Assembly: GCA_028282185.1 (NCBI GenBank)
Contig: JANQIJ010000240.1
Span: forward strand, 1 to 5,132
Source: Rhodospirillales bacterium
GTDB lineage: Bacteria; Pseudomonadota; Alphaproteobacteria; Rhodospirillales; Casp-alpha2
Reading direction: 5' to 3'
DNA: 5,132 bases
Position 1 is the stretch's first letter; every line of letters starts with the position of its first letter. Shown here piece by piece: positions 1 through 5,132 of this stretch. A program made the translations under genes and the position numbers. The notes under the pieces were generated by a model. It had not been told where the DNA came from, did not search any database, and saw only the letters and a list, made by a program, of their open reading frames with translations.

Positions 1-479
1 CCTGCTGCGCCCGCGGCATCCCGCTGGCCAGTCACGACGACACGACGGTCGAACACGTCGAAGAAGGCCATCGCGACGGCATTCTGATTTCCGAATTCCC
101 GACCACCCAGGCCGCCGCCCAAGCCGCCCGCGATCGCGGCATGAAAAACATCATGGGCAGCCCCAACGTGGTCAAGGGCGGCTCCCATTCAGGTAATGTC
201 TCGGCCGGCGAACTGGCCGAGGCCGGCCTGCTCGACGGCCTGGCCTCTGATTACGTACCGATGTCGCTGATCCATGGCGCCTTTCTGTTGCACCGGCGCC
301 ACGGCATGACCCTGCCCGACGCCATCGCCGCCGCGTCCGCCGAGCCGGCGAAGATGACCGGGCTCGACAACCGGGGTGAGATCGCGCCGGGCAAGCGGGC
401 CGATCTGGTTCGTGTCCGCTTGCATGGCGGCGTTCCGGTGGTGATGGGTGTATGGCTGGAGGGCCGGCAGGTCGCCTGA
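1..479 (+). CDS. phnM: PhnM, alpha-D-ribose 1-methylphosphonate 5-triphosphate diphosphatase (C-terminal part)
   Basis: The gene enters from the left edge; whole codons begin at position 3 and 158 residues are visible before a TGA stop. That is under half of the usual family length of roughly 380 residues. PhnM is a cytoplasmic metal-dependent hydrolase of the amidohydrolase superfamily. It removes pyrophosphate from ribose 1-methylphosphonate 5-triphosphate to give the 5-phosphate that the C-P lyase PhnJ cleaves. The visible part carries the family signatures in order: GIPLASHDDTT (positions 15-47), EFPTT, then GSPNVVKGGSHSGN, then ASDYVPMSL. The Asp of SDY at 249-251 is the likely strand-8 metal/catalytic Asp (inference from the superfamily fold). 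The end, EIAPGKRADLVRV, is the usual C-terminal small-domain strand of amidohydrolases. The remaining phn genes would lie to the left, outside the window. No phn gene follows on this strand, so phnM is probably the last gene of its transcript. No terminator with a T-run was seen after it. Confidence 0.95.
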   Translation, partial: CCARGIPLASHDDTTVEHVEEGHRDGILISEFPTTQAAAQAARDRGMKNIMGSPNVVKGGSHSGNVSAGELAEAGLLDGLASDYVPMSLIHGAFLLHRRHGMTLPDAIAAASAEPAKMTGLDNRGEIAPGKRADLVRVRLHGGVPVVMGVWLEGRQVA

Positions 480-670
480 TCACAGGCCGCCGATCACGCG
501 GGCCAGACATCTGGGCGCGCCGCCCGGCCGAGACACCCGGTCAAGATACTGGGGCGGACCGGGGCGCGCCATGCCGACCATACCGACAAGACCCGCGCCG
601 GGATGGCGGCACGACGCCACCCAACCCGGGGCGCTCGGCGCGAAACGGCTCGCCGTGGATGTGGCTGGTG

Positions 671-1006
671 CTACAGCAGACCCGCCAGGTGATCGACCCG
701 CCGACGCAGGTTTTCCAGGACTTCGCCAACCTCTGCCGTGGCCTTGGCGGTCTGCGCGGACAGGTTCTTGACCTCGCCTGCGACCACGGCAAATCCCTTG
801 CCGGCATCGCCCGCGCGGGCGGCCTCGATCGTCGCGTTCAAAGCCAGCAAGTTGGTTTGTTTGGCAATCGCGTCGATCTGCTCCGCGACCTTGCCGACCT
901 GGGCAATCTCGTCCTGCAGGCTGGCGATCTCGTCCCTGATCTCCACGTTCTGCGTGGTCTCCGTGGCGGCGACCTCGTCGGCCTTCGGTGCGGCGTCCTG
1001 CGGCAT
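671..1006 (-). CDS. Stand-alone chemoreceptor hairpin-tip protein (mini-MCP, 111 aa)
   Basis: The protein is almost entirely the cytoplasmic tip of a methyl-accepting chemotaxis protein, the part that contacts CheA and CheW. Residues 47-82 match the highly conserved tip, including QTNLLALNATIEAARAG and GFAVVAGEVKNL. Residues 23-48 and 75-107 show regular 3-4 heptad spacing of hydrophobic residues (for example I23, I27, L30, I34, V37, then V79, L82, V93, V96, L100). The prediction is two arms of about 40 residues folding back at R64-D67. There is no signal peptide, membrane segment, sensor domain, HAMP domain, methylation helix or C-terminal CheR-docking pentapeptide. The first 20 residues are Ala/Glu/Thr-rich and not MCP-like. 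The ATG is preceded by AAAGGA at 9 bases, which supports this start. Upstream and downstream frames encode no further MCP sequence, so a simple frameshifted full-length receptor is unlikely. It may be a soluble CheA/CheW-binding adaptor or a decaying remnant; its function is unknown. Confidence 0.82.
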   Translation of the reverse strand: MPQDAAPKADEVAATETTQNVEIRDEIASLQDEIAQVGKVAEQIDAIAKQTNLLALNATIEAARAGDAGKGFAVVAGEVKNLSAQTAKATAEVGEVLENLRRRVDHLAGLL

Positions 1007-1015
1007 GTTTCACGA

Positions 1016-1021
1016 TCCTTT
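1016..1021 (-). promoter_or_regulatory. Ribosome binding site of the mini-MCP
   Basis: AAAGGA on the minus strand lies 9 bases before the ATG at 1006. It fixes the start of the 111-residue protein and argues that it is translated as a small protein rather than being a broken piece of a larger receptor. The nearby AT-rich stretch at 1022-1030 resembles a -10 element but lies too close to this site to be one for this gene. No convincing promoter was found further upstream. Confidence 0.6.
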
Positions 1022-1081
1022 ATGATATCTTGCGCCAACCGGGATTCGTCTAATGCTCCGATCCGCGCCCAACATTCGTTC

Positions 1082-1107
1082 CGCCGAGAAGGTATCACTA
1101 ATCGGCG
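1082..1107. repeat. Short inverted repeat upstream of the mini-MCP
   Basis: CGCCGA (1082-1087) and TCGGCG (1102-1107) are exact reverse complements separated by 14 bases. The site lies about 75 bases upstream of the mini-MCP start, where a regulator could bind. Six-base arms of this composition arise often by chance, so support is weak. Confidence 0.2.
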
Positions 1108-1285
1108 CAGCGGTCCAAGCCAGGGTGAACCGCCGCACCCAGCCCGCCCAGGCCCCGTCCCCGCCGTTTCGGCATCGGATTTTCCCGCGCCAGCATGAAT
1201 GCCCGCCAGGCCACGCCTGCTTGGCGGATACAATCCTTGCCGCGGCCTGAGCATTTTTGAATGCGCGGGTGGATGGAGGAGCCGG

Positions 1286-1307
1286 CGGGAGAAATATTGA
1301 ACTCCCG
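1286..1307. repeat. Inverted repeat with AT-rich centre
   Basis: CGGGAG (1286-1291) and CTCCCG (1302-1307) are exact reverse complements around a 10-base AT-rich centre. Two further G-C pairs (1284-1285 with 1309-1310) can form if G1308 is bulged. No T-run follows on either strand, so it is not a standard terminator. It could be an operator, a small RNA stem or chance in GC-rich DNA. Confidence 0.3.
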
Positions 1308-1390
1308 GCCCAACGCCCAAGCGGGCGCCGCGCGGTCAGCGCGCCCCATCGGAGGTATGAGCGAAGCGAATTACCGTGAGATATGGAAAA

Positions 1391-1466
<76 letters not shown>

Positions 1467-1477
1467 GCTCCATGACG

Positions 1478-1506
1478 CAAATCCCGAGCGGCGTAAGCCG
1501 CGACAA
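1478..1506 (-). promoter_or_regulatory. Candidate promoter of tRNA-Lys
   Basis: On the minus strand TTGTCG (1501-1506) could serve as -35. It is followed after 17 bases by GATTTG (1478-1483) as a poor -10, which ends 11 bases before the mature tRNA. Spacing and position suit a tRNA promoter, but the -10 match is weak. The spacer contains a 5-base-arm palindrome, GCGGC/GCCGC (1488-1501). Confidence 0.3.
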
Positions 1507-1533
1507 CGCATTTGCGCACATTCGAGAGAAGGG

Positions 1534-1576
1534 CGGGGTTTTAGCAGACCCCGGCGGGCCTGTCGAGGCACGGCCC
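1534..1576 (-). other. Two adjacent hairpins downstream of rodA
   Basis: GGGCC (1556-1560) pairs with GGCCC (1572-1576), and CGGGGT (1534-1539) pairs with ACCCCG (1548-1553) around an 8-base loop. They lie about 90-135 bases after the rodA stop and before tRNA-Lys, where the elongation operon transcript would be expected to end. Neither is followed by a T-run on the minus strand, so they are at most an atypical terminator or an RNA processing or stability element. Confidence 0.25.
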
Positions 1577-1668
1577 ATATGGATGGACGCGCGGTTTCGA
1601 ACCCATTAACCAAGGAATGCGCCCGCTCCCGACGAACCCGGTCGCGGCAAGCCTATTGGCGCCCGGCG

Positions 1669-2823
1669 CTACAGATCCTCGCTAAGCCCCCGCCGGCCGA
1701 CGACCACGTCACGGTGGACCCAAGCACCCATCAACAAACCGAACCCGAACAGCAAGGTCATCATCGCCGTCCCGCCATAGGAAATCAGCGGCAAGGGGAC
1801 GCCGACCACGGGCACCAGCCCCATGACCATGGCCATGTTGATGAAGACGTAGAGGAAAAAGGTTGCGGTGATGCCGACCCCGACCAGGCGGCCAAACTGG
1901 GTGCGGCATCGCAGACTGATGGCGACGCCATAAATCAGGATGATGACATAGAGGCCGAGCAGGGCCAGACTGCCGGCCAGACCGAACTCCTCGGCCAGCA
2001 TGGTGAAAATGAAGTCGGTCTGCATTTCCGGGAGGAAGTTGAGATGGCTCTGCGTGCCCTGCATGAAGCCCTTGCCGACGACCCCGCCGGAGCCGAAGGC
2101 GATCTTCGACTGGATGATGTGATAGCCGGCACCCAAGGGATCGTTTTCCGGATTGAGGAAGGTCAGCACCCGTTGTTTCTGGTAGTCGCGCAGGAACTGC
2201 CAGGCCACGGGCATAGCGGCCAGGGCGGCGCCGCCGACCAGCACGAATTTCCACAACCGCACGCCGGCGGCGAAGAAGATCGCTGCCCCGGTGATGATCA
2301 ACATCAGCGCCGTGCCCAGATCCGGTTGGCGCAGGACCAGCGCCGCCGGCGCGGCGACCAGCAAGAACGGCACCAAGAGATAGCGGACACGGCGCACGTC
2401 GTCGATCGACGTCCCGTGGAAGTGCCGGGCAAGAGCCAAGACCAAGGCAATCTTCATCAGTTCCGAGGGCTGCAGGCCGAAATACCCCAGGTCAAGCCAG
2501 CGCTGCGCGCCCTTGCCTTCGATGCCCACGAATTCGACGCCCACCAGCAGCGCCAAGGTGGCCATGTAGAACACATAGGCGTATTTCAACCACAGCCGAA
2601 TATCGATCAGCGCGACAGCGATCAAGACGGCCATGCCGACACCGAACCGCACCATCTGGCGCGACGCCCAAGGGTCGATGCTGCCGCCGGCCGCCGAATA
2701 TAGCATGGCGAAACCAACCCCCGCCGTCGCGATCAGCAGCAGAATAAACAGCCAGTGCACTTGCCACAGTTTTTGCCGCAGGGTGAAACTTGGCGGGTTG
2801 AGGGCGTCGTCGCGCGCAATCAT
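1669..2823 (-). CDS. rodA: RodA, SEDS-family peptidoglycan glycosyltransferase
   Basis: RodA polymerises lipid II into glycan strands at the inner membrane during side-wall elongation, in complex with PBP2. The 384-residue product is of normal length and rich in hydrophobic segments consistent with about ten membrane helices (for example residues 23-43, 58-75, 79-97, 147-164, 168-186, 191-209, 273-300, 312-338 and 347-368). SEDS signatures are present in order: QPDLGTA (166-172), NPENDPLGAGYH (224-235) with the following QSKIAFGSGG, FLPEMQTDFIF (263-273) and GVPLPLISYGG (341-351). Asp270 in TDFIF corresponds to the conserved acidic residue thought to be essential for polymerisation. The ATG at 2823 was chosen because GAGGAG lies 6 bases upstream and the protein then begins close to the first membrane helix. 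A longer frame from 2952 would overlap mrdA by over 100 bases and add an atypical Arg/Pro-rich tail. It lies 10 bases after mrdA and is the last gene of the operon seen here. Confidence 0.97.
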   Translation of the reverse strand: MIARDDALNPPSFTLRQKLWQVHWLFILLLIATAGVGFAMLYSAAGGSIDPWASRQMVRFGVGMAVLIAVALIDIRLWLKYAYVFYMATLALLVGVEFVGIEGKGAQRWLDLGYFGLQPSELMKIALVLALARHFHGTSIDDVRRVRYLLVPFLLVAAPAALVLRQPDLGTALMLIITGAAIFFAAGVRLWKFVLVGGAALAAMPVAWQFLRDYQKQRVLTFLNPENDPLGAGYHIIQSKIAFGSGGVVGKGFMQGTQSHLNFLPEMQTDFIFTMLAEEFGLAGSLALLGLYVIILIYGVAISLRCRTQFGRLVGVGITATFFLYVFINMAMVMGLVPVVGVPLPLISYGGTAMMTLLFGFGLLMGAWVHRDVVVGRRGLSEDL

Positions 2824-2829
2824 TGCCGG

Positions 2830-2835
2830 CTCCTC
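2830..2835 (-). promoter_or_regulatory. Ribosome binding site of rodA, overlapping the mrdA stop
   Basis: GAGGAG on the minus strand lies 6 bases before the rodA ATG and includes the last two bases of the mrdA TGA (2834-2836). Ribosomes finishing mrdA would sit on this site, which suggests coupled translation of PBP2 and its partner RodA. It also decides the rodA start. Confidence 0.75.
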
Positions 2836-4801
2836 ATTGATCGGCCCCCTCGTCGCGCAGCCTTTCATTGACCAAAGCGGCGACCTCGTCAGCGGCTGTA
2901 GGCCGATCGCCGCCGGCGATCGTGCCGACGTCGGCCGTGGTCGGCAGGGCAAGCGGTTCGTCGCGTCCGGATCCTCGGGTTTGCGCAGTCAACAGAATGT
3001 CGCGGGCGATCGGCGCCGCGACCTTCGATCCGCTGCCGCCATGTTCGACGACGACCGCGACGGCGTATTGCGGCTGATAGACCGGGGCATAGCCGACGAA
3101 CAAGGCATGGTCGCGTTCTTTCCACGGCAGTTCCGAATTCTTCTTCACCCCCGCTTCCCGTTCGGCCCGGGTGATGCGGCGCACCTGCACGGTGCCGGTC
3201 TTGCCACCCATGGCTAGGGCCGGATCGGCGATCGCCGAGGCATGGGCCGTACCATGCGCGCTATCGACCGCCTTGGCCATGGCGTCGCGGACCACGGCAA
3301 GATGCCGGGGTGCTATGCCGATCGTCGGAAACTCGAGGCTCGGCGACGGCGCGTGCACCCCCGTCGTGCTGACCGACTTCGTCAACTGCGGCGTTACCGC
3401 CAGGCCCCCATTGACCAGGCGCGCGGTCATTACCAGCATCTGCAACGGCGTCGTCAGCAAGTATCCCTGACCGATCCCGGCAACGAGGGTTTCCCCCTGA
3501 TGCCAGGACGCGCCACGCGCCCGGCGCTTCCACGCTTTGTCGGGGACGAGGCCGCCCTTTTCCCCGGGCAGGTCGATGCCCGTCGGCTCGCCGAGCCCGA
3601 ATCTGCGGGCCATTTCGGCGATCCGATCGATACCGACCCGGCGCGCGATCTCATAGAAATAGACGTCGCAGGATTGGGCAATGGCGTCGGCGCAATCCAT
3701 CATCCCATGTCCTTCCTTGCGCCAGCAATGGAACTTGCCGTCGCCCAATTCGACATATCCCTCGCAGAAAATTTTCGCCCGCGGACTGATCACACCACGT
3801 TCCAGGGCGGTCAGGGCGACCAGCATCTTAAAGGTCGAGCCGGGCGAATAGCGGCCGGCCGTAACCTTGTTGGACAGCGGCGCCAAGGGATCGGAGACCA
3901 GCGCGTTCCACTCATCGACGCCAAGCCCGCGGTTGAACCCGTTTGGGTCGTAACTGGGGTGCGACACCATGGCCAGGATGTCCCCGGAATGGACGTCCAT
4001 GACCACGGCCGAAGCGCTTTTCTCCTGGGCGATGCGCTCGCTGACCGACATCTGCAGGCCGAGATCGACGGTCAAGCGTATCTCCGCCCCGGGCAGGCCT
4101 TCGCGCCGGTTCAGTTCCCGGATCACCCGGCCGTAGGCATTGACCTCGACCTCGGACGAGCCCCCGGATCCGCGCAGGCTGAGGTCATGGACCTTTTCGA
4201 TGCCGGACTTGCCGGTTCGAAAACCGGGCAGTTCCAACAAGCGGTCGCCGGTTTTTTCTTGTTCGTTGACGGCCGAAACGTAGCCCAGGACATGCGCCAA
4301 GTGTGACCCATATGGATAATAGCGACTTTGCCCTTCGTCTATCATCACACCCGGCAGATCGGGGGCGTTGACCTCGATTCGGGCGACGTCTTCCCAATCC
4401 AGGTTCTCACGCAGGGTGACCGGCACGAAAGAACGGTTGCGGCGGATTTCCTTGCGCACGCGGCGCCGCTCGCCCGGCGTCATGGGCACGATTTCGTTCA
4501 ACAGGTCGAGCGCCCCATCGACGCCGAGGCCCCGCGTGTCCTCGCTGACCAGCATGACCCGATAATTCTGCTTGTTGTCGGCGATGGGCACTCCGAAACG
4601 ATCGACAATCCGTCCGCGCGGCGGCGCCAAAAGGCGCAGGCTGATCCGGTTTTCGTCGGCCAGCATTTTGTACTGCTCACCCTTGACGACCTGTAGATAA
4701 TACATCCGCCCGGCCAGCATCGAGATGAGAACAAGCTTGCCGCCGACCAGCATGGCCGTGCGCCGGGCGAACAGTTTCTGCCGTTCCTGGTCGCCCTGCA
4801 T
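2834..4801 (-). CDS. mrdA: PBP2, class B penicillin-binding protein (elongation transpeptidase)
   Basis: PBP2 cross-links peptidoglycan stem peptides in the periplasm during side-wall growth and activates RodA. The 655-residue product is slightly longer than the E. coli protein. It has a short cytoplasmic N-terminus, one membrane anchor (about 15-36), a non-catalytic pedestal/dimerisation domain (about 60-240, beginning PPRGRIVDRFG) and a transpeptidase domain (about 260-605). Catalytic motifs are complete: SxxK as S322-T-F-K325, the SxN-type motif as S377-C-D, and KTGT at 534-537. The SCD variant is common in PBP2. C346, C359, H365 and C378 lie between the first two motifs and may bind a metal. 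A tail of about 45 polar residues rich in Asp, Glu, Ala and Thr follows the catalytic domain. The ATG at 4801 is 3 bases after the mreD stop and has a weak AGGA 7 bases upstream. Translation is probably coupled to mreD. This is the target of mecillinam-type beta-lactams in E. coli. Confidence 0.97.
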   Translation of the reverse strand: MQGDQERQKLFARRTAMLVGGKLVLISMLAGRMYYLQVVKGEQYKMLADENRISLRLLAPPRGRIVDRFGVPIADNKQNYRVMLVSEDTRGLGVDGALDLLNEIVPMTPGERRRVRKEIRRNRSFVPVTLRENLDWEDVARIEVNAPDLPGVMIDEGQSRYYPYGSHLAHVLGYVSAVNEQEKTGDRLLELPGFRTGKSGIEKVHDLSLRGSGGSSEVEVNAYGRVIRELNRREGLPGAEIRLTVDLGLQMSVSERIAQEKSASAVVMDVHSGDILAMVSHPSYDPNGFNRGLGVDEWNALVSDPLAPLSNKVTAGRYSPGSTFKMLVALTALERGVISPRAKIFCEGYVELGDGKFHCWRKEGHGMMDCADAIAQSCDVYFYEIARRVGIDRIAEMARRFGLGEPTGIDLPGEKGGLVPDKAWKRRARGASWHQGETLVAGIGQGYLLTTPLQMLVMTARLVNGGLAVTPQLTKSVSTTGVHAPSPSLEFPTIGIAPRHLAVVRDAMAKAVDSAHGTAHASAIADPALAMGGKTGTVQVRRITRAEREAGVKKNSELPWKERDHALFVGYAPVYQPQYAVAVVVEHGGSGSKVAAPIARDILLTAQTRGSGRDEPLALPTTADVGTIAGGDRPTAADEVAALVNERLRDEGADQ

Positions 4802-4804
4802 CGA

Positions 4805-5132
4805 TCAATCCTGTTTCAGGAAGGCCTGTTGCCAACGCCAGAAGACGAAGGCCAGGAAGGGGAAAACCGCCACGGTCATGAGGTACTGGAAGACCAGGGC
4901 CTCACCGGCGAACAGTGTCACATGATAGGCCGAAAGCAACAACCAAGACAACACGGATGCTCCGGCGCCGACCAAGGCGAAACCCAGCCAATGAACCAGA
5001 AACGATTTGCCCAGAAAGAACCGGTGTTGGAACAGAACCACGGCTTGAACGGCCAGGAAGATCAAAGCATGCAAGCCCATGGGCGCACCGGTCAGGGCAT
5101 CCTGGGCCACGCCGATGATGAAGACCGCGACC
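4805..5132 (-). CDS. mreD: MreD, rod shape-determining membrane protein (C-terminal part)
   Basis: The frame runs off the right edge, so only the last 108 residues are visible; whole codons start at 5131. MreD is a small integral inner-membrane protein of the elongasome that works with MreB and MreC to hold side-wall synthesis in rod-shaped cells. The visible part opens with VFIIGVAQDALTGAPMG, the loop typical of MreD with a conserved Asp and a Pro-x-Gly. It then has three hydrophobic segments separated by short polar links (around positions 5080-5018, 5000-4920 and 4890-4830) and ends in a short basic/polar tail. The GTG at 5110 lies within this conserved part and is not the start, which is outside the window. 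The gene is followed after 3 bases by mrdA. Identity rests on both the hydrophobic pattern and the position before mrdA-rodA, because MreD sequences diverge strongly. Confidence 0.9.
   Translation of the reverse strand, partial: VAVFIIGVAQDALTGAPMGLHALIFLAVQAVVLFQHRFFLGKSFLVHWLGFALVGAGASVLSWLLLSAYHVTLFAGEALVFQYLMTVAVFPFLAFVFWRWQQAFLKQD
4809..4812 (-). promoter_or_regulatory. Weak ribosome binding site of mrdA within the mreD end
   Basis: AGGA on the minus strand lies 7 bases before the mrdA ATG and inside the last codons of mreD. It is a minimal Shine-Dalgarno sequence, and with the 3-base gap between the genes it points to translational coupling. Confidence 0.45.

Larger units (their letters stand above)
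1007..1390. other. Intergenic region without a convincing gene
   Basis: This 384-base stretch lies between the start of the mini-MCP and the 3' end of tRNA-Lys. Open frames exist on both strands (for example 1053-1250 plus and 1098-1349 minus), but their products are Arg/Pro/Ala-rich, have no recognisable domain and lack a well-placed ribosome binding site. It contains two short inverted repeats (1082-1107 and 1286-1307) and a GC-rich imperfect hairpin at 1323-1346 with no following T-run. It must hold the promoter of the minus-strand mini-MCP, but no clear -35/-10 pair could be assigned. Confidence 0.6.

Noticed and set aside
511..619. Small hairpins (511-527 and 604-619) as a phnM terminator
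   Set aside because: The stems are short and no T-run follows on either strand; such stems are common by chance in GC-rich DNA.
480..1013. A 177-codon minus-strand frame overlapping the mini-MCP, and a 248-codon plus-strand frame at 452-1198
   Set aside because: Both are Arg/Gly/Pro-rich with no domain and overlap the well-supported mini-MCP in other frames.
1590..1610. A T-arm-like sequence GGTTCGAAACC on the minus strand, possibly a tRNA remnant
   Set aside because: Only the central bases pair and no other tRNA arm is present nearby; it is more likely chance.
1579..2703. A 374-codon open frame on the plus strand opposite rodA
   Set aside because: Its product is a low-complexity His/Gln/Asp/Arg-rich sequence with no domain. 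It lies antisense to a clear RodA and arises from third-position GC bias in the real gene.
2824..2952. Extension of RodA to a 427-residue protein starting at 2952
   Set aside because: The extra N-terminus is Arg/Pro-rich, lies entirely over mrdA and is not found in the family; a strong ribosome binding site supports the ATG at 2823.
3242..4306. A 354-codon open frame on the plus strand opposite mrdA
   Set aside because: It is antisense to the PBP2 catalytic domain, with Arg/Ala/Asp-rich composition and no recognisable motif; it is a shadow of the GC-rich coding strand.
4805..5110. A complete 101-residue protein starting at the GTG at 5110
   Set aside because: The frame stays open to the window edge and the upstream codons continue the conserved MreD loop, so the GTG is an internal valine codon.

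Overview
This GC-rich window looks like the chromosome of an alphaproteobacterium, plausibly from the Rhodospirillales. The evidence is the mreD-mrdA(PBP2)-rodA gene order, the alphaproteobacterial character of these proteins, and a phosphonate C-P lyase gene close to a chemotaxis-type gene. The genus cannot be fixed from this sequence.

Layout from left to right: (1) Positions 1-479, plus strand, hold the C-terminal part of phnM, a hydrolase of the C-P lyase pathway; its start lies outside the window. (2) After a 191-base convergent gap, positions 671-1006 on the minus strand encode a 111-residue protein that is almost only the hairpin tip of a methyl-accepting chemotaxis protein, with its own ribosome binding site. 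(3) Positions 1007-1390 hold no convincing gene, only two imperfect inverted repeats. (4) Positions 1391-1466, minus strand, are tRNA-Lys(CUU) with an encoded CCA. (5) Positions 1467-1668 form a spacer with a weak candidate tRNA promoter and two small hairpins. (6) Positions 1669-5132, minus strand, are the downstream half of the cell elongation operon: mreD (partial), mrdA and rodA, packed with gaps of 3 and 10 bases.

The three minus-strand genes at the right work together. MreD is a membrane component of the elongasome. RodA polymerises glycan strands from lipid II. PBP2 cross-links the peptides and activates RodA. Their promoter is presumably upstream of mreB or mreC, outside the window. 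PhnM belongs to an unrelated pathway, phosphonate degradation for phosphorus supply.

Most of the window is ordinary housekeeping sequence. The points most worth checking are the stand-alone chemoreceptor-tip protein, a probable Cys-Cys-His-Cys metal site in PBP2, the U73 discriminator of the tRNA-Lys, and the possibility that the 3' end of this tRNA marks the edge of an acquired segment carrying the phn genes.
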